64,000 nucleotides of DNA from Pelomonas sp. Root1444 (GTDB lineage Bacteria; Pseudomonadota; Gammaproteobacteria; Burkholderiales; Burkholderiaceae_C). A program made the position numbers and the translations under genes. The stretch covers positions 1,096,174 through 1,160,173 of the forward strand of contig NZ_LMFP01000028.1 of assembly GCF_001426885.1 (NCBI RefSeq), written 5' to 3'. The notes beneath the pieces were generated by a model that was not told where the DNA came from, searched no databases, and saw only the letters and a program-made list of their open reading frames with translations. Positions 19,601 through 30,333 of the stretch are shown piece after piece (position 1 is the first letter of the stretch; each line of letters starts with the position of its first letter).

Positions 19601-22600
19601 GTTGGCCACCGCGTTGCCGCTGCCGTCTATGGTCGACGTGCCGGTCAGCACCAGGTTCTCGAAGTTCGTCGCCAGCGTCCAGCTGATGGCCGCGCGCACC
19701 GTGTCGCTGCCCTGGCCGCTCACCTCCACCAGCGTGTCGCCCAGGTTGTCGACGGCGTAGGTGTCGTTGCCGGCGCCGCCGGTCAGCGTGTCGGCACCGG
19801 CGCCGCCGTCCAGCACGTTGTCGCTGGTGTTGCCGGTGATGACATTGGACTGCGCATTGCCGGTGCCGTCGATGGCACCGCCGCTCTCATCCAGCACCAG
19901 GCGCTCGACGTTGGCGGACAGCGCATAGCTGACCACCGCGATGGCGGTGTCGGTGCCTTCGCCGCCGTTCTCGACGATGGTGTCGGCGGCGTTGTCGATG
20001 AGGTAGATGTCGTTGCCGGCGCCGCCGGCCAGCGCGTCGGCGCCCGCGCCGCCGTCCAGCTGGTTGTTGCCGGCGTTGCCGGTGATGGCGTTGGCCAGCG
20101 CGTTGCCGGTGCCGTCGATGGCGGCGCTGCCGGTCAGCACCAGGTTCTCGAGGTTGGCGCCCAGCGTCCACGTCAGGCCGCTGCGCACGGTGTCGCTGCC
20201 TTCGCCGGCGTTCTCGACGATGTTGTCGCCGAGGTTGTCGACGACGTAGGTGTCGTTGCCCAGGCCGCCCGTCATCACGTCGACGCCCGCGCCGCCGTCG
20301 AGCACGTTGTTGCCGTTGTTGCCGACGATGGCGTTGGTGAGTTCGTTGCCGGTGCCGTTGATGCTGGCGCTGCCGGTCAGCGTCAGGTTCTCGACGTTGG
20401 CCGCCAGCGCGTGGCTGGCCGAGGCCAGCACGGTGTCGGTGCCTTCGCTGGCGTTCTCGGTCACCGTGTCGCCGCCGTTGTCGACGACGAACGTGTCGTC
20501 GCCCGCGCCGCCGGCCATCGCGTCGGCCCCGGCAGCGCCGTCCAGGCGGTTGTTGCCGGCGTTGCCGGTGAGGGCGTTGTCCAGTTCGTTGCCGGTGCCG
20601 TTCAGGTCGCCACTGCCGGTCAGCACCAGGTTCTCGACGTTGGCGCCGAGCGTGAAGCTCACGCCGCTGCGGACCGTGTCGATGCCTTCGCCGACGGCCT
20701 CGGTGACCGTGTCGCCCGCGTTGTCGACGATGTAGCTGTCGTTGCCGGCACCGCCGGCCATGCGGTCCGCGCCGCCAGCGCCGTCGATCAGGTTGCTGCC
20801 GGCGTTGCCGGTGAGGGTGTTGTCCAGCCCGTTGCCGGTGGCGTCGATGTCGGCGCTGCCGGTCAACACCAGGTTCTCGACGTGGGCCGGCAGCGCCAGC
20901 GTGACCGACGAGCGGATGGTGTCCGTGCCCTCGCCGGCGTTCTCGGCGACCGTGTCGCCGGGGTTGTCGACGACGTAGCTGTCGTCGCCCAGCCCGCCGG
21001 CCATCTGATCGGCTGCGCCGCCGCCGTCCAGCACGTTGTCGCCGGTGTTGCCGGTCAGGCGGTTGGCGCCGGAGTTGCCGGTCGCGTTGATGCTGGCGCT
21101 GCCCGTCAGCACCAGGTCCTCCACGTTCTCGGCGAGGCGGAAGCTGACGCTCGAAGACACCAGGTCGACGCCCTCGGCCACCGCCTCCGTGACGGTGTCG
21201 CCCGCGTTGTCGACGAGATAGGTGTCGTCGCCCGCGCCGCCGGCCATTTGGTCGGCGCCGGCCTTGCCGTCCAGCATGTTGTTGCCGGCGTTGCCGGCCA
21301 GCACGTTGTCCAACTCATTGCCGGTGGCGTTCAGGTCGCCGCTGCCAGTCAACGCCAGGTTCTCGACGTTGGCGCCCAGCGTGTAGCTCAGACCTGAGCG
21401 CACGCTGTCGTTGCCTTCGCCGGCGTTCTCGGTGACGGTGTCGCCCGCGTTGTCGACGACGTAGGTGTCGTCGCCCACGCCGCCGGCCATCTGGTCGGCG
21501 CCAGCCTTGCCGTCCAGCACGTTGTTGCCGCCGTTCCCCAGCAGCGCGTTGTTGGCGGCGTTGCCGCTGCCGTCGATGTCGTTGCCGCCGGTCAGCGTCA
21601 GGTTCTCGACGTTGGACCCGAGCGTCCAGCTGACCGAGCTCCTTACCAGGTCGGCGCCCTCGCCCGCTTGCTCGGCGATGCTGTCGCCGGCGTTGTCCAC
21701 CACGTAGGTGTCGTCGCCGGCGCCGCCCACCAACACGTCCGCGCCCGCACCGCCGTCCAGCACGTTGCTGCCGGCGTTGCCGGTGATGACGTTGGCCTGC
21801 GTGTTGCCGGTGCCGTCGATGTTGGCGCTGCCCGTCAGCGTCAGGTTCTCGAGGTTGGCGCCGAGGTGGAAGCTCACGCCCGCCTGCACGAGGTCGATGC
21901 CTTCGCCGGCGTTCTCGGTAACCGTGTCGCCCGCGTTGTCGACGAGGTAGGTGTCGTTGCCCGCGCCGCCGGCCATCGCGTCGGCTCCCGCGCCGCCGTC
22001 CAGCAGGTTGTTGCCGCTGTTGCCGGTGAGCTGGTTGTCCAGCGCATTGCCCGTACCGGACAGGTCGCCGCTGCCGGTCAGCACCAGGTTCTCGAGGTTG
22101 GCACCCAGCACGTAGCTGAAGCCGGCGCGAACGGTGTCCAGGCCCTCCGACGCGTTCTCGGTGATGACGTCGCCGGCGTTGTCGACCACGTAGCTGTCGT
22201 TGCCCGCGCCGCCGATCATCGTGTCGGTGCCCGCGCCACCGTCCAGCACGTTGTTGCCGCTGTTGCCGGTCAGCACGTTGTCGAGGTCGTTGCCGGTCGC
22301 GTTGATGGGCGCGGTGCCGGTCAGCGTCAGGTTCTCGATGTTGGCGCCCAGCACAAAGCTCACGCCGCTGCGCACGAGGTCGGTGCCGCCACCGGCGCTT
22401 TCCGTGACGGTGTCGCCCGCGTCGTCGACGATGTAGGTGTCGTCACCCGCGCCGCCCAGCATCGCGTCGGCGCCCGCGCCGCCATCGATCAGGTTGGCGC
22501 CGCTGTTGCCGACGATGCGGTTGTCCAGCTCGTTGCCGGTGCCGCTGATGTTGACGCTGCCGGTGAGCTGCAGCTCCTCGACGTTGGCCGACAGCGTGGT

Positions 22601-25600
22601 GCTGACGCTCGCTCGCACCGTGTCGTAGCCGGCGTTGGTCTCCTCGGTGACGACGTCGGCGGTGTTGTCGACGATGTAGGTGTCGTCGCCCGCGCCGCCG
22701 GCCATCGTGTCCGCACCGCCCTTGCCGTCGATCAGGTTGGCGCCGGCATTGCCGGTGATGACGTTGTCCACCGCGTTGCCGGTGGCGTCGATGTTGCCGG
22801 CACCCAGCAGCGCCAGGTTCTCCAGGTTGTCGCCCAGCACCCAGCTGATGGACGCCCTGACGCCGTCCGTGCCTTCGTTGGTCTGCTCGATGATCTGGTC
22901 GCCCGCGTTGTCGACGACGTAGGTGTCGTCGCCCGCGCCGCCGGCCATCTGGTCGGCGCCGGCCTTGCCGTCGAGCAGGTTGTTGCCGGCGTTGCCGAGC
23001 AGGATGTTGTTCAGCGCATTGCCGGTGCCGTCGATGTTGGCCGCACCCAGCAGCGTCAGGTGCTCGACGTTGCTGCCCAGCACGAAGCTGACGCTGGCGC
23101 GCACGAGGTCCGTACCCTCGCCGGCGTTCTCGGTGGCGGTGTCGCCAAGGTTGTCGACGACGTAGGTGTCGTCGCCCGCGCCGCCGGCCATGGTGTCGGC
23201 GCCCGCGCCGCCGTCGATGAGGTTGTTGCCGCTGTTGCCGGTGATGACGTTATCCAGCGCATTGCCGGTGGCGCTGTTGCTACCGGCGCCCGTCAGCACC
23301 AGGTTCTCGACATTGGCGCCCAGCGCGTAGCTGACGGCCGAGCGCACGGTGTCCGTGCCTTCGCCGACGTTCTCGGTGACGACGTCGCCCGCCGAGTCCA
23401 CCACGTAGCTGTCGTCGCCCGCGCCGCCGGCCATGCGGTCGCTGCCCGCGCCGCCGTCCAGCAGGTTGTTGCCGGCGTTGCCGGTCAGCTGGTTGTCCAG
23501 CGCGTTGCCGGTGGCGTCGATGTCGGCGCTGCCGGTCAGCGCCAGGTTCTCGACGTTGGCGGACAGGACATAACTGACCGACGCGTTGACGCTGTCGATG
23601 CCCTCACCGGCCGCCTCGACGACGAGGTCTGCGGAGTCGTCTACGTTGTACGTGTCGTTGCCCGCGCCGCCGGCCAGCACGTTGGCGCCGGCCGCGCCGG
23701 TCAGCACATCGTCGAAGGCGCTGCCGGTCAGGTTCTCGATGCCGGCCAGCGTGTCGCCCTGGGCATCGCCGCCACTGCCGCGGCCGGTGGACAGGCTCAC
23801 CGTCACCGCGGCGCTGGACGCCGCGTAGGTGGCCGTATCAAGGCCGGCGCCGCCGACCAGCGCGTCCGCGCCCGCGCCGCCTTCCAGCAGGTCGTTGCCC
23901 GCGCCGCCGTCGATCCGGTTGGCCGCGGCCGTGCCGATCAGCACGTCGTCCAGGCCCGAGCCGGTCAGGTTCTCGATGGCATCGAAGCTGTCGCCGGCCG
24001 CATCGCCGGTGTTCAGCGTCGTGTCGGCCAGGCTGACGGTGAGGCCGGCCAGCGCACTGGCGTAGCTCGCCGTGTCGCTGCCTGCGCCGCCGACGAGTTG
24101 GTCCGCGCCCGCGCCGCCGATCAGCACGTCGTCGCCCGCGCCGCCCAGCAGCTTGTTGATGCCGGCATCGCCTTCCAGCGTGTCGTCGAAGGCCGAGCCG
24201 GTCAGGTTCTCGACGCTGGTGAAGCTGTCGCCGGCCGCGTCGCCCGCGTTGTTGGCCGCATTGACGAGGCTGGCCTTCACGCCGGCCGTCGCGCCTGCGT
24301 AGGTGGCCGTGTCGTTGCCGGCGCCGCCGATGAGCTGGTCCGCGCCCGCGCCGCCGTCCAGCAGGTCGTCGCCGTTGCCACCGTCCAGGCGGTTGTCGCC
24401 GGCGTCGCCCTTGAGCGTGTCGGCGAAGTTGGAGCCGACGAGGTTCTCCACGCCGTCGAGCAGGTTGCCCTGCGCGTCGCCGCCGTTGCCGATGCCGGTC
24501 ACCAGGTCCACCTGCACGGCCGCGCCGGAGGTGGCGTAGCTGACCGTGTCGTTGCCCAGCCCGCCGTGGATCACGTCGGCGCCGCCGCGGCCCTCGATCG
24601 CGTCGTCGCCGTCGCCGCCGCTGATGACGTTGACGTTGCCGTCGCCCACCAGCGCGTCGTTGTAATTGGAGCCGGCCAGGTTCTCGATGGACGCGTAGCT
24701 GTCGCCCGCCGCTGCGCCGGTGTTGGTGCTGGGGGCCGACAGGCTGGCGCCGACGCCCGCCGTCGCGCTGGCATAGCTGGCGGTGTCGTTGCCGTCGCCG
24801 CCGTCCAGCACGTCGCCCGCGTCGCCGCCGTCCAGCACGTCATCGCCCGCGCCGCCCACCAATCTGTTCACGCCGGCCGTGCCGGTCAGCTGGTCGTCCC
24901 GGTCGGAGCCGGTCAGGTTCTCGATGCCGGCCAGCCGGTCGCCCTCGGCGTCGCCGCGCTGGCCGATGCCGGTGGCGAGGTTGACCTGCACGCCCTGGGC
25001 GGATGCCGCGTAGGTGGCCGTGTCGGTGCCCGCGCCACCTGCGAGCACGTCGGCACCGGTGCCGCCGTCCAGCAGGTCGTCGCCGTCGCCACCGTCCAGC
25101 GCGTCGTTGCCGGCCAGGCCCACCAGCGTGTCGTTGCCGGCGTTGCCGGTCAACCGGTTGGCGCTGGCCTCGCCGGTCAGCAAGTCGTCGCCGCTGCCGC
25201 CGGCCAGGTTCTCGATGGACTGGAAGCTGTCGCCGGTCGCGTCGCCGCCGGTCACGACGCCGGTGGTCAGGTTGATCTGCACCGCGACCGTAGAGGTGCT
25301 GTAGTCGGCCGTGTCGGAGCCGTCGCCGCCCACCAGCGTGTCGGCGCCGGTGCCGCCGGTCAGCACGTCGGCGCCGCGGCCGCCGTCCAGCACGTTGGCG
25401 CCGGCGTCGCCCACCAGCCGGTCGGAGAAACGCGAGCCGGTCAGGTTCTCGACGTTGGCCAGCGTGTCGCCCGCGGCGTCGCCGCCCGTGCTGGGCGTGG
25501 CGCCGCTGAGGTCGACCTTCACGCCTTCCTGCGAATCGGCATAACTGGCCGTGTCCGTGCCGTCACCGCCATCGAACTGGTCGGCACCCGCGCCGCCCAC

Positions 25601-27805
25601 CAGCAGGTCGTCGCCCGCCCCGCCCTGCAGGCTGTCGTTGCCCGGGTTGCCGACCAGGACGTTGTCGAAGCCGTCGCCGATCAGGATGTCGTCGTTCTCG
25701 GAGCCGGCCAGGTTCTCGATGGACTGGTAGCTGTCGCCCAAGGCCTCGCCGGTGTTCAGCGCGGCGTTGGCCAGGTTGGCGGTGACGCCGGCCTGGGCGT
25801 CCAGGTAGCTGGCGGTGTCGCGGCCGTCGCCGCCGACCAGCGCGTCGGCGCCCTCGCCGCCTTCCAATTCGTCGTCGCCAGTGCCGCCGTCCAGCCGGTT
25901 GTCGCCGGCATCGCCGATCAGCAGGTCGTCCTCGGCGGAGCCGGTCAGGTTTTCGATGTCCTCCAGCCGGTCGCCGGTGGCGTCGCCGCCGCTGCCTTGG
26001 CCGGTGCCCAGGCTCACGTTCACGCCCGCCGTGGAGCTGGCGTAGGTCGCCGTGTCGTTGCCGCCACCACCGCGCAGCGTGTCCGCGCCGGCCCGGCCTT
26101 CCAGCACGTCGGCGCCCGTGCCGCCCTGCAACACGTTGGCCAGCGCGTCGCCGCGCAGCGTGTCGTCATGGTCGGAGCCGGTGACGTTCTCGGTCAGCGT
26201 CAGCGTGTCGCCCTCGGCATCGCCACCCTTGCCGGTGCCGGCGGCCAGGTCGACGGTGACGCCGGCCGACGAGCCGGCGTAGACGGCCGTGTCGTTGCCG
26301 GCGCCGCCCACCAGCACGTCGGCGCCGCCGCGGCCTTCGAGCAGGTCGTTGCCGGCGCTGCCGTCCAGGCGATTGGCAGTGGCGTCGCCGCGCAGCGTGT
26401 CGGCGCCGCCGCTGCCGCTGAGGTTCTCGATGCCGTCCAGCGTGTCGCCGTCGGCGTCGCCGCCGCTGGCGGTGCCGGCGGCCAGGTCCACGCCGATACC
26501 CAAGGGCGAGCCCTCGTAGCTGGCCGTGTCGCCGCCGCTGCCGCCGGTGAGCTTGTCGGCGCCCTCGCCGCCCACCAGCCAGTCGTTGCCGGCGCCGCCG
26601 TCGAGCTTGTCGGCGCCAGCGCCGCCGAAGATGCGGTCCGCGCCGATCAGGCCGTTGACCGTGTCGTTGCCGCCGCCGGCGTCGATGAGGTCGCCCAGGC
26701 CGTAGGCCGGGAACACCACGCCGTCCCGGCCGGAGGCGTCGGCGTAGGTCATGTCCGCCGCGCTGGCGACGTCGCGCACGATGGCCGGCAGCGTCAGCTT
26801 GCCCTCCAGCACGGTGCCGCCCACGTCGGCCGAGGCCGTGACGACGAGGTCGAAGGTCGTCGGGCTGCCGCCGGCGGTGTCCGACAGGACCGGGTAGCGC
26901 ACCATGACGCTGAAGTGCGTCGTGGTGGCGGTCGGGTCGGTCGGCAGCGGCAGCTCCCAGCCGGTGGCGCCCTTGGTGGCGCCCACCACCTCGAAGCCGT
27001 CCGGCAGGCCGCTGATGACGAGGGACTTGACGATGGGCGCGGTCCTGGCCGACAGCGTGATCTCGAACTGCCGCGCCCAGCCGGCGCCCATGCCCTGGCC
27101 GCCGTCGCCGCTGATGACGTCGTCGCCCGCCGTGCCGGTGATGACCTCGGGCGAGGCCTGGGCGGCCGGCGACAGGTCGGTGGCCGATTCGGTCGAGCCG
27201 CCGGAGCCGGTGATGGTGGCGCCGGTGGTCGTCGTGCCGACCTCCTGGCCGGTGACGTTGTGGAACTGGCCGGTCACAGTCAGCGTGGGCCCGGCGGGCG
27301 GTGGGGGCGGTGGGCCGCCGGGGGGGCCACCGGCCGGTGCCGGCGCGACCTGGATGACCAGCGTGAACGGCCGGGCCTCGTCGTGGAACTCGGCCGCGGA
27401 CCTGCCTTCGCCGGACGCCGTGCCCGACACCATGCCGCTCTCCAGCGGCCTTGGCGGCGGCGGCATCTCGCTGCTGCTCTCGCGCTCGGACGGCGCCGAT
27501 GCCTCGTCCGTCGTGTTCTTCTCGATGGTGCGCAGCAGCGTGTCGGTGATGTTGACCGGCCCGGCCTGGGTGATCAGCGCGGACGCCTCGATGGCGCCGT
27601 CCTGGAACTGCAGCTTGAAGTCCGGGTCGGCCAGCGCGCGCAATGCGGCGCCCTGCAGCACGTGCTGGGTGCCATCGGACATGACCAGCACCAGGTCCAC
27701 GCCGGCCACCTGCACCTTGGTGACGGCCGCGCGCGACAGCGCCAGCTTGATGGTCGCGTCGCTCGATGGGGCGTGAATGACGACTTTGCCCGGGACGTTG
27801 TCCAT
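13667..27805 (-). CDS. Giant RTX-repeat adhesin (4712 aa), type I secreted
   Basis: A predicted surface adhesin of roughly 450 kDa, exported in one step by the adjacent type I system. It has no Sec signal peptide. Residues ~1-75 resemble the prefix-like N-terminus of BapA/SiiE-type adhesins ([16 protein letters not shown]). Pro-rich linkers lie at ~125-190 and a beta-rich domain at ~230-365. Then come 12 type A modules of ~79 residues (to ~1385) and 34 type B modules of 81 residues, both carrying Ca-binding GGxGxDxx nonapeptides. Two inserted domains interrupt type B: a LamG/concanavalin-like domain (~3630-3790) and a PA14 domain (~3980-4110, GEYYNN...LYWRTP). The last ~120 residues are unique ([19 protein letters not shown]) and probably hold the secretion signal. 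It is the last gene of the locus, 17 bp after the GGDEF/EAL gene. The LamG and PA14 domains suggest binding to glycans. Confidence 0.9.
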   Translation of the reverse strand: MDNVPGKVVIHAPSSDATIKLALSRAAVTKVQVAGVDLVLVMSDGTQHVLQGAALRALADPDFKLQFQDGAIEASALITQAGPVNITDTLLRTIEKNTTDEASAPSERESSSEMPPPPRPLESGMVSGTASGEGRSAAEFHDEARPFTLVIQVAPAPAGGPPGGPPPPPPAGPTLTVTGQFHNVTGQEVGTTTTGATITGSGGSTESATDLSPAAQASPEVITGTAGDDVISGDGGQGMGAGWARQFEITLSARTAPIVKSLVISGLPDGFEVVGATKGATGWELPLPTDPTATTTHFSVMVRYPVLSDTAGGSPTTFDLVVTASADVGGTVLEGKLTLPAIVRDVASAADMTYADASGRDGVVFPAYGLGDLIDAGGGNDTVNGLIGADRIFGGAGADKLDGGAGNDWLVGGEGADKLTGGSGGDTASYEGSPLGIGVDLAAGTASGGDADGDTLDGIENLSGSGGADTLRGDATANRLDGSAGNDLLEGRGGADVLVGGAGNDTAVYAGSSAGVTVDLAAGTGKGGDAEGDTLTLTENVTGSDHDDTLRGDALANVLQGGTGADVLEGRAGADTLRGGGGNDTATYASSTAGVNVSLGTGQGSGGDATGDRLEDIENLTGSAEDDLLIGDAGDNRLDGGTGDDELEGGEGADALVGGDGRDTASYLDAQAGVTANLANAALNTGEALGDSYQSIENLAGSENDDILIGDGFDNVLVGNPGNDSLQGGAGDDLLVGGAGADQFDGGDGTDTASYADSQEGVKVDLSGATPSTGGDAAGDTLANVENLTGSRFSDRLVGDAGANVLDGGRGADVLTGGTGADTLVGGDGSDTADYSTSTVAVQINLTTGVVTGGDATGDSFQSIENLAGGSGDDLLTGEASANRLTGNAGNDTLVGLAGNDALDGGDGDDLLDGGTGADVLAGGAGTDTATYAASAQGVQVNLATGIGQRGDAEGDRLAGIENLTGSDRDDQLTGTAGVNRLVGGAGDDVLDGGDAGDVLDGGDGNDTASYASATAGVGASLSAPSTNTGAAAGDSYASIENLAGSNYNDALVGDGNVNVISGGDGDDAIEGRGGADVIHGGLGNDTVSYATSGAAVQVDLVTGIGNGGDAQGNLLDGVENLVGSNFADTLKGDAGDNRLDGGNGDDLLDGGAGADQLIGGAGNDTATYAGATAGVKASLVNAANNAGDAAGDSFTSVENLTGSAFDDTLEGDAGINKLLGGAGDDVLIGGAGADQLVGGAGSDTASYASALAGLTVSLADTTLNTGDAAGDSFDAIENLTGSGLDDVLIGTAAANRIDGGAGNDLLEGGAGADALVGGAGLDTATYAASSAAVTVSLSTGRGSGGDAQGDTLAGIENLTGSAFDDVLTGAAGANVLAGGAGNDTYNVDDSADLVVEAAGEGIDSVNASVSYVLSANVENLALTGSADIDATGNALDNQLTGNAGNNLLDGGAGSDRMAGGAGDDSYVVDSAGDVVTENVGEGTDTVRSAVSYALGANVENLVLTGAGSNSATGNALDNVITGNSGNNLIDGGAGADTMAGGAGDDTYVVDNLGDTATENAGEGTDLVRASVSFVLGSNVEHLTLLGAANIDGTGNALNNILLGNAGNNLLDGKAGADQMAGGAGDDTYVVDNAGDQIIEQTNEGTDGVRASISWVLGDNLENLALLGAGNIDATGNAVDNVITGNAGANLIDGKGGADTMAGGAGDDTYIVDNTADVVTEETNAGYDTVRASVSTTLSANVEELQLTGSVNISGTGNELDNRIVGNSGANLIDGGAGADAMLGGAGDDTYIVDDAGDTVTESAGGGTDLVRSGVSFVLGANIENLTLTGTAPINATGNDLDNVLTGNSGNNVLDGGAGTDTMIGGAGNDSYVVDNAGDVITENASEGLDTVRAGFSYVLGANLENLVLTGSGDLSGTGNALDNQLTGNSGNNLLDGGAGADAMAGGAGNDTYLVDNAGDTVTENAGEGIDLVQAGVSFHLGANLENLTLTGSANIDGTGNTQANVITGNAGSNVLDGGAGADVLVGGAGDDTYVVDNAGDSIAEQAGEGADLVRSSVSWTLGSNVENLTLTGGNDIDGSGNAANNALLGNGGNNVLDGKAGADQMAGGVGDDTYVVDNAGDTVTENAGEGNDSVRSGLSYTLGANVENLALTGSGDLNATGNELDNVLAGNAGNNMLDGKAGADQMAGGAGDDTYLVDNAGDTVTEAVAEGVDLVSSSVSFRLAENVEDLVLTGSASINATGNSGANRLTGNTGDNVLDGGGAADQMAGGLGDDSYVVDNPGDTVAENAGEGTDTIRSSVTLALPAHVENLVLTGSADIDATGNGLDNTLTGNAGSNLIDGAGGADRMAGGAGNDSYIVDNAGDTVTEAVGEGIDTVRSGVSFTLGANVENLVLTGSGDLNGTGNELDNALTGNAGNNRLDGAAGADAMAGGAGDDTFVVDNGGDTVTENASEGTDTVLASASHALAANVENLTLTGSASINGTGNELTNAIVGNNGNNVLDGGAGVDVMTGGLGNDTYVVDNLGDNIVENAGEGSDTVRSGLTWTLGANLENLVLTGSAAIDGTGNALANAITGNAGNNQLDGGAGADALAGGAGNDIYLIDNAADTIVENGGEGTDTAIAVVSYALSANVERLVLDESGGAIDGTGNAQSNVITGNTSDNVLDGGAGADTLTGGAGNDTYAVDNLGDTLVEVSGQGSDTVRAAISWTLATNFENLVLTGTSTIDGSGNAVANSLTGNVAANTLDGGAGADTMAGGGGDDTYVVDNAGDLVLENADEGTDTVRSSLNLTLAANVENLVLTGSADLTGTGNTLDNQITGNAGNNTLDGGAGADTLAGAAGDDSYIVDNPGDLVVENVGEGNDTVLASASHVLEANIESLTLTGNANIDGTGNDLANTVTGNAANNVLDGGAGADVLAGGLGSDTYVVDNAGDSVVEAPGAGTDTVRASLSWTLGTDVENLVLTGSANFTGTGNDLDNQITGNTGDNTLDGGLGADTMAGGVGNDTYLVDNAGDIVNERASEGTDTVRASVSHALAGNVENLVLLGAAAIDGTGNLLDNVLTGNDGANALSGGGGNDTLDGGAGNDTLSGGTGDDTYLVNDAGDTVVENASEGTDTVLASVSHTLAAHVENLTLTGTAAIDGTGNALDNTLVGNGADNTLDGGAGVDTLAGGAGNDTYLVDDANDAVAENAGAGTDTVRSTVTYTLAANVENLVLLGSLAINGTGNALDNVLTGNVAANVLAGGAGNDTYVVDNAADVVTEAANQGTDTVQASLNWTLAANVENLVLTGSAAINGTGNTLANALTGNSGDNVLDGGAGNDTLAGGAGNDTYVVDGSGDVIAENVGEGADTVQSSVSWTLGSNLENLVLTGSANINGTGNTLANSITGNAGINVIDGGAGADTMAGGANSDVYIVDDAGDAIVEAASAGWDTVRAAVTYTLPVNVETLVLTGTSAINGTGNSGDNVLIGNTAANTLTGLAGNDVLDGGSGADTMVGGTGNDTYAVDNAGDVVTENAAEGTDTVVSSLTYTISANVENLALSGSSAISGTGNTGDNLLVGNTAANTLTALGGNDTLNGMTGNDTMVGGTGNDTYWVDSAGDVVTENAAEGTDTAIGLASVTLAANVENGALRDGVKLDGQLQQYLTLPSVTVGGDMTMQAWVNLAGNQGNWSRLFDIAGQSNNNVLVAFNGTTVVVQDYVGTTFGGGLNATTSIGTGWHQISLTIDAQGSSALYVDGVVRSSGTLGVPLDVARQFFVGKSGWSADPYPTMVVNDVRIWDRALTQAEVLAGMTMHSLTGTESGLVAYQPLNGTLASGISGGGTATFSGMTYGSTLKYGGNFDLTGGYADHNLTGNGAANTLTGNGGNNALDGGAGADTMAGGAGDDSYVVDNTSDVVTEAANAGWDSVSASVTYTAPANVERLVLTGSSALNATGGTTAVRIEGNSGANTLNGASAGSWLFGGGGADALTGGAGNDVLVSQASPQLGLKGEYYNNTTTSGAPVLTRYEAVDFRTDGSAAPGVVNGDNYSVKWTGNLLAPAYGNYQFQFFVDDSSTLTINGATVLTQASYTGSNSAIANVTLQAGYNSIQMTLAEGGGTSGAMLYWRTPNDVSMSIIPLNALSSGTAAADASADTLTGAAGNDLLMGGSGADTLAGGIGNDTYLVDNAGDTVTEASGEGTDTVQSSITWTLGANVENLVLSGAAAINGTGNTLVNSLIGNAAANVLDGGAGADTMTGGAGDDTYVVDDAGDVSVENASEGTDTVQASVTFTLAANVENLVLTGVAALDGTGNALDNTLTGNSAANTLTGGAGNDTLSGGAGADTMLGGTGNDGYTVDDAGDAVTENAGEGTDTVQASLSWTLGANVENLVLTGASAINGTGNALANAVTGNAGANVLDGGAGADTLAGGLGNDTYVVDNPGDVVTENSGEGTDTVQASVGWTLGANVEHLVLTGAAAINGTGNALDNTITGNVGDNMLDGGAGADTMSGGDGNDSYVVDNAADSVVEAANGGTDGVQSSVSHTLSANVENLTLTGGGAINGSGNALDNLITGNGATNTLDGGDGNDTLMGGGGADALQGGNGDDTLIAASPADLASAHGGAGTDLLKFITVGASFDVASLVNVAQDIEVLDLRNGSAGGIDLSSLGLTSITDANHALTIKLDSGDVINVAADTQLQQLSTGTDVYGNALTDYAVMQQQGADWVQTATLHAVVGAGG
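14080..23650 (-). repeat. Type B modules of the adhesin, 243-bp period
   Basis: Thirty-four in-frame modules with the pattern [81 protein letters not shown]. Spacing between successive units is mostly 243 bp (81 residues). The array is broken by the LamG and PA14 insertions between about 16.9 and 15.4 kb. Confidence 0.82.
23650..26690 (-). repeat. Type A modules of the adhesin, 237-bp period
   Basis: Twelve in-frame tandem modules. Each has DTASYA..., a VxVDLxxGxGxGGDAxGDTL segment, IENLTGSxxDDxL, and a GGAGNDxLxGGxGxD calcium nonapeptide. Spacing measured between several successive units is exactly 237 bp (79 residues). Copies are diverged rather than identical, so the array is old or under diversifying selection. 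Confidence 0.8.
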
Positions 27806-27822
27806 CGTTTGCTTACTCCGTG

Positions 27823-29430
27823 TCAGCGCGTCGGCGGCGATTCGGCGGGCGAGGCGCAGGGGATGCCGACCCTGCGCAGCAGCTGGGCATCCGAATCGCT
27901 GGCGGCCTCGCCGGCCAGCACGCGCAAACCCTCAGCCGCCCCCAGCTCCACCATCAATTGCAGCAGGCGGCGCTTGCCCGCACTGCCATCGCCAGCCAGG
28001 TCGGCGCCCAACGCCGGCCCCAGGCGCAAGTAGCCTACGCCAAGGCGGCGCAGCAGCGCCAGGTCTTCGGGCGGTGTAACCACGCGTCGCAGCCCAATAT
28101 GCACGCCACGGCGCTGCAGCATCGTCGTCAGCGGCCCCAGCACGCTGGCCACGTTGCGTTCGCCGTCGATGTCGAACTCCACCCACAGCCGCTGCGCCAG
28201 CGGGCCCACGCCGGCCAACGCCTCCTCGAACCGGCTGACGAAGGTGGGCCGCTCGGCCGAGCGCGCCGACACGCGGATCGCGATCTCTTCCCGCGCCTGC
28301 TCATGCCCGGCGATGCGGGCCAGCGCCAGCTCGGCCACGCGCAGGTCGATGTCGGCGATGCGCGCGGTGCGCAGCGCCGAGGGCAGCACCTCGTCGGCAC
28401 CGAAGGCGCGGCCCTCGGCGTTCTGCAGCCGCACCTGCGCCAGCTGTTGCGTGGTGATCCCGTCAAGCGTCGTGACGGGCGACAGCTGCAGGTCCACGCG
28501 GCCGGTGAGCAACGCCTCGTCGATGAGGCTGCGCCACTGCGCCAGCGACACCGCCGGGCCGGAGCGCGTGACGCGCGCCATCATCCACGGCGCGTCGCCG
28601 CCTTCGCCGGTCTGCAGCGCGTGATCGATGCGTGACATCACGGCGCCTATCGTCTCGCCGCCATGGAAGACGCCCGCCGCCAGCCAGCCGACGCGCGGCC
28701 GGTCCGTCAGCTCGCGCTGCTTGAGGCCGTGCAGCGCCTCGGACAGCTCGCGCGTCCAGGCGTTCAGCGCCTCGGCCTGCACGCAGGGCATCAGCACGCC
28801 GAAGTCGGCGCCATTGAGCCGCGCGATCACGCCACCGGCGTCGACCAGCCGCGGCGCGCGCGTGCGCAGCAGCGTGGCCACCTGCTTGAGCAGCTCGTCG
28901 GCGCGCTCGCGGCCGGCGCGCTGGTTCAGGCCGGCCAGGTCGTCGATGCGCAGCAGCGCGATGCCGCCGACGGCGTCTGCCGGCTCGTGCAGCAGCGTGG
29001 CGAGCCGGTCCATGAACTGCGCACGCGCCGACAGCTGGGTCACCGGGTCCACCGACAGCTCGGCATGCAGTTCGCCCAAACGGTGGTCACGGTCGTCCAG
29101 CTGCGCCTTGATGCGGGTCAGCGCGACGTTGATGGCGCGCGACATCGGCGCCCATTCGACCGGGCCGTCCTGCACGCGCTCGGTGATGCGCCCCTGCCCG
29201 GCGGCGTCGAGCTGCGCCATCAGCGGCTCGCCGCCGCGCAGCCACCAGCGCGACAGCAGCACCAGGGCCGCCAGCGTCGCCGCCGCGGCCAGCGCGTGCA
29301 CCAGCGCCAGCCAGCCCAGCTGGCCCGCGGTCAGCGTCGCACGCAGCAGCCACAGGTTGATCACGGCGGACAACGCGAAGCCGACCGCCACGGCCAGGCC
29401 GGCCCGCCGCGTGGCGCTGCCGATGCTCAT
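27823..29430 (-). CDS. Membrane protein with degenerate GGDEF and EAL domains
   Basis: A 535-residue inner-membrane protein. Two TM helices (~10-30 and ~38-62) are joined by a loop of under ten residues. A short linker, a GGDEF-fold domain (~120-290) and an EAL-fold domain (~310-530) follow. The GGDEF signature is degenerate ([10 protein letters not shown]), and the EAL motif is absent ([21 protein letters not shown]). Neither synthesis nor hydrolysis of cyclic-di-GMP is expected, so a receptor or scaffold role is likely, as for LapD. Unlike LapD it has no periplasmic domain. The ATG overlaps the HDOD stop (ATGA) and the gene ends 17 bp before the adhesin start, which ties it closely to adhesin production. 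Whether it binds cyclic-di-GMP is not shown. Confidence 0.75.
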   Translation of the reverse strand: MSIGSATRRAGLAVAVGFALSAVINLWLLRATLTAGQLGWLALVHALAAAATLAALVLLSRWWLRGGEPLMAQLDAAGQGRITERVQDGPVEWAPMSRAINVALTRIKAQLDDRDHRLGELHAELSVDPVTQLSARAQFMDRLATLLHEPADAVGGIALLRIDDLAGLNQRAGRERADELLKQVATLLRTRAPRLVDAGGVIARLNGADFGVLMPCVQAEALNAWTRELSEALHGLKQRELTDRPRVGWLAAGVFHGGETIGAVMSRIDHALQTGEGGDAPWMMARVTRSGPAVSLAQWRSLIDEALLTGRVDLQLSPVTTLDGITTQQLAQVRLQNAEGRAFGADEVLPSALRTARIADIDLRVAELALARIAGHEQAREEIAIRVSARSAERPTFVSRFEEALAGVGPLAQRLWVEFDIDGERNVASVLGPLTTMLQRRGVHIGLRRVVTPPEDLALLRRLGVGYLRLGPALGADLAGDGSAGKRRLLQLMVELGAAEGLRVLAGEAASDSDAQLLRRVGIPCASPAESPPTR

Positions 29431-30260
29431 GGCTCGCCCCCGGCGGCGATCTGTTCGTACTGCGGGCCGAAGCGCGCGTCCAGGTTCTCGGCCACCAGCG
29501 AGGCCGCGGCCAGCAGGCCGGCGTCCAGCTTGAGCAGCGCCCGCTGCGCGTTGTCGCCAGCCTCGATGGCCGCCGCGACCTGCGTGGCCAGGGCCAGCAG
29601 CGGCGCCAGCGTGCCGGCCGCCGGCCCGGCATCGAGGTGGTGGGCGACGGCATCGACCACGCTGGCCGGGAAGCCCAGCTCGTCCAGCCAGGCCGCGCCG
29701 ACCTGCGCATGGTCCATGCCGCAGGCCGCGCGCTCCAGGGCCGCGAGTTCCGCGCCGCGCACCGAGCGCGCGCCGGCCAGCCGCGCGGGCAGCGTGCCGG
29801 CAAACGCCTGGCACAGGATCAGGTGGCCCACGTTGTGCAGCAGGCCGGCCAGGAAGGCCGCCTCGGCATCCGCGCCGGCCAGCCGCGCCAGGCTGCGCGC
29901 GGCCTTGGCGGTGAGCGTCGCGTCCAGCCAGAACTGGCGCAGGTTCACGCCCGGCACGGCCACGAACACGGCCTCCAGCCCGCCGCTGATGACCAGCGTG
30001 CGCAGCGTGTCGGTGCCGACGATGGCGACGGCGTCCTTCAGGCTGGCGAGGCTGCGCCGGCCGCAGTAATAGGGCGAGTTGGCGATGCGCAGCGTGCGCG
30101 CGGCGAGCTGCGGCTCCTGCTCCAGCTCGTCGACCACATCGCTCACCGACGCGCCGGGGTCGCGCAGCTGGCTGATGAGGCGGCGCACCACGCGCGGCAC
30201 CGAGGGCAGCGCCAGCTGCCCGCCCGCCGCGGCGCGCACCTGGTCCATGCGCGCTTTCAT
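29427..30260 (-). CDS. HDOD-domain signalling protein
   Basis: A 277-residue soluble protein consisting almost entirely of one HDOD domain. Landmarks are LPSVPRVVRRLISQLRDP at the start, IANSPYYCGR and LKDAVAIVGTDTLRTLVI in the middle, and a degenerate metal motif LLHNVGHLIL (Asp of HD replaced by Asn). HDOD proteins usually act as non-catalytic partners in cyclic-di-GMP, chemotaxis or motility pathways. Its stop overlaps the start of the GGDEF/EAL gene, so the two are probably translated together and may act together. Confidence 0.8.
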   Translation of the reverse strand: MKARMDQVRAAAGGQLALPSVPRVVRRLISQLRDPGASVSDVVDELEQEPQLAARTLRIANSPYYCGRRSLASLKDAVAIVGTDTLRTLVISGGLEAVFVAVPGVNLRQFWLDATLTAKAARSLARLAGADAEAAFLAGLLHNVGHLILCQAFAGTLPARLAGARSVRGAELAALERAACGMDHAQVGAAWLDELGFPASVVDAVAHHLDAGPAAGTLAPLLALATQVAAAIEAGDNAQRALLKLDAGLLAAASLVAENLDARFGPQYEQIAAGGEP

Positions 30261-30333
30261 GGGTGCACCCTTCGGCCTGCGGCCTCTCGCGCCGAGCGGG
30301 AGCGAGCTTGCTCGGGGCGGCCCGGCGTGGCGC

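Noticed and set aside
14080..26690. CRISPR array in the repetitive region
   Set aside because: The repeats are in-frame protein modules of 237 and 243 bp with diverged copies, not short identical repeats with unique spacers, and no cas genes are present.
21668..28033. Plus-strand open frame of 2121 codons antisense to the adhesin, plus others at 14471-17989 and 18422-21397
   Set aside because: They mirror the adhesin repeats, have Val/Gly/Ala/Arg-rich repetitive translations with no domain, and arise because GC-rich codon use removes stops from the opposite strand.
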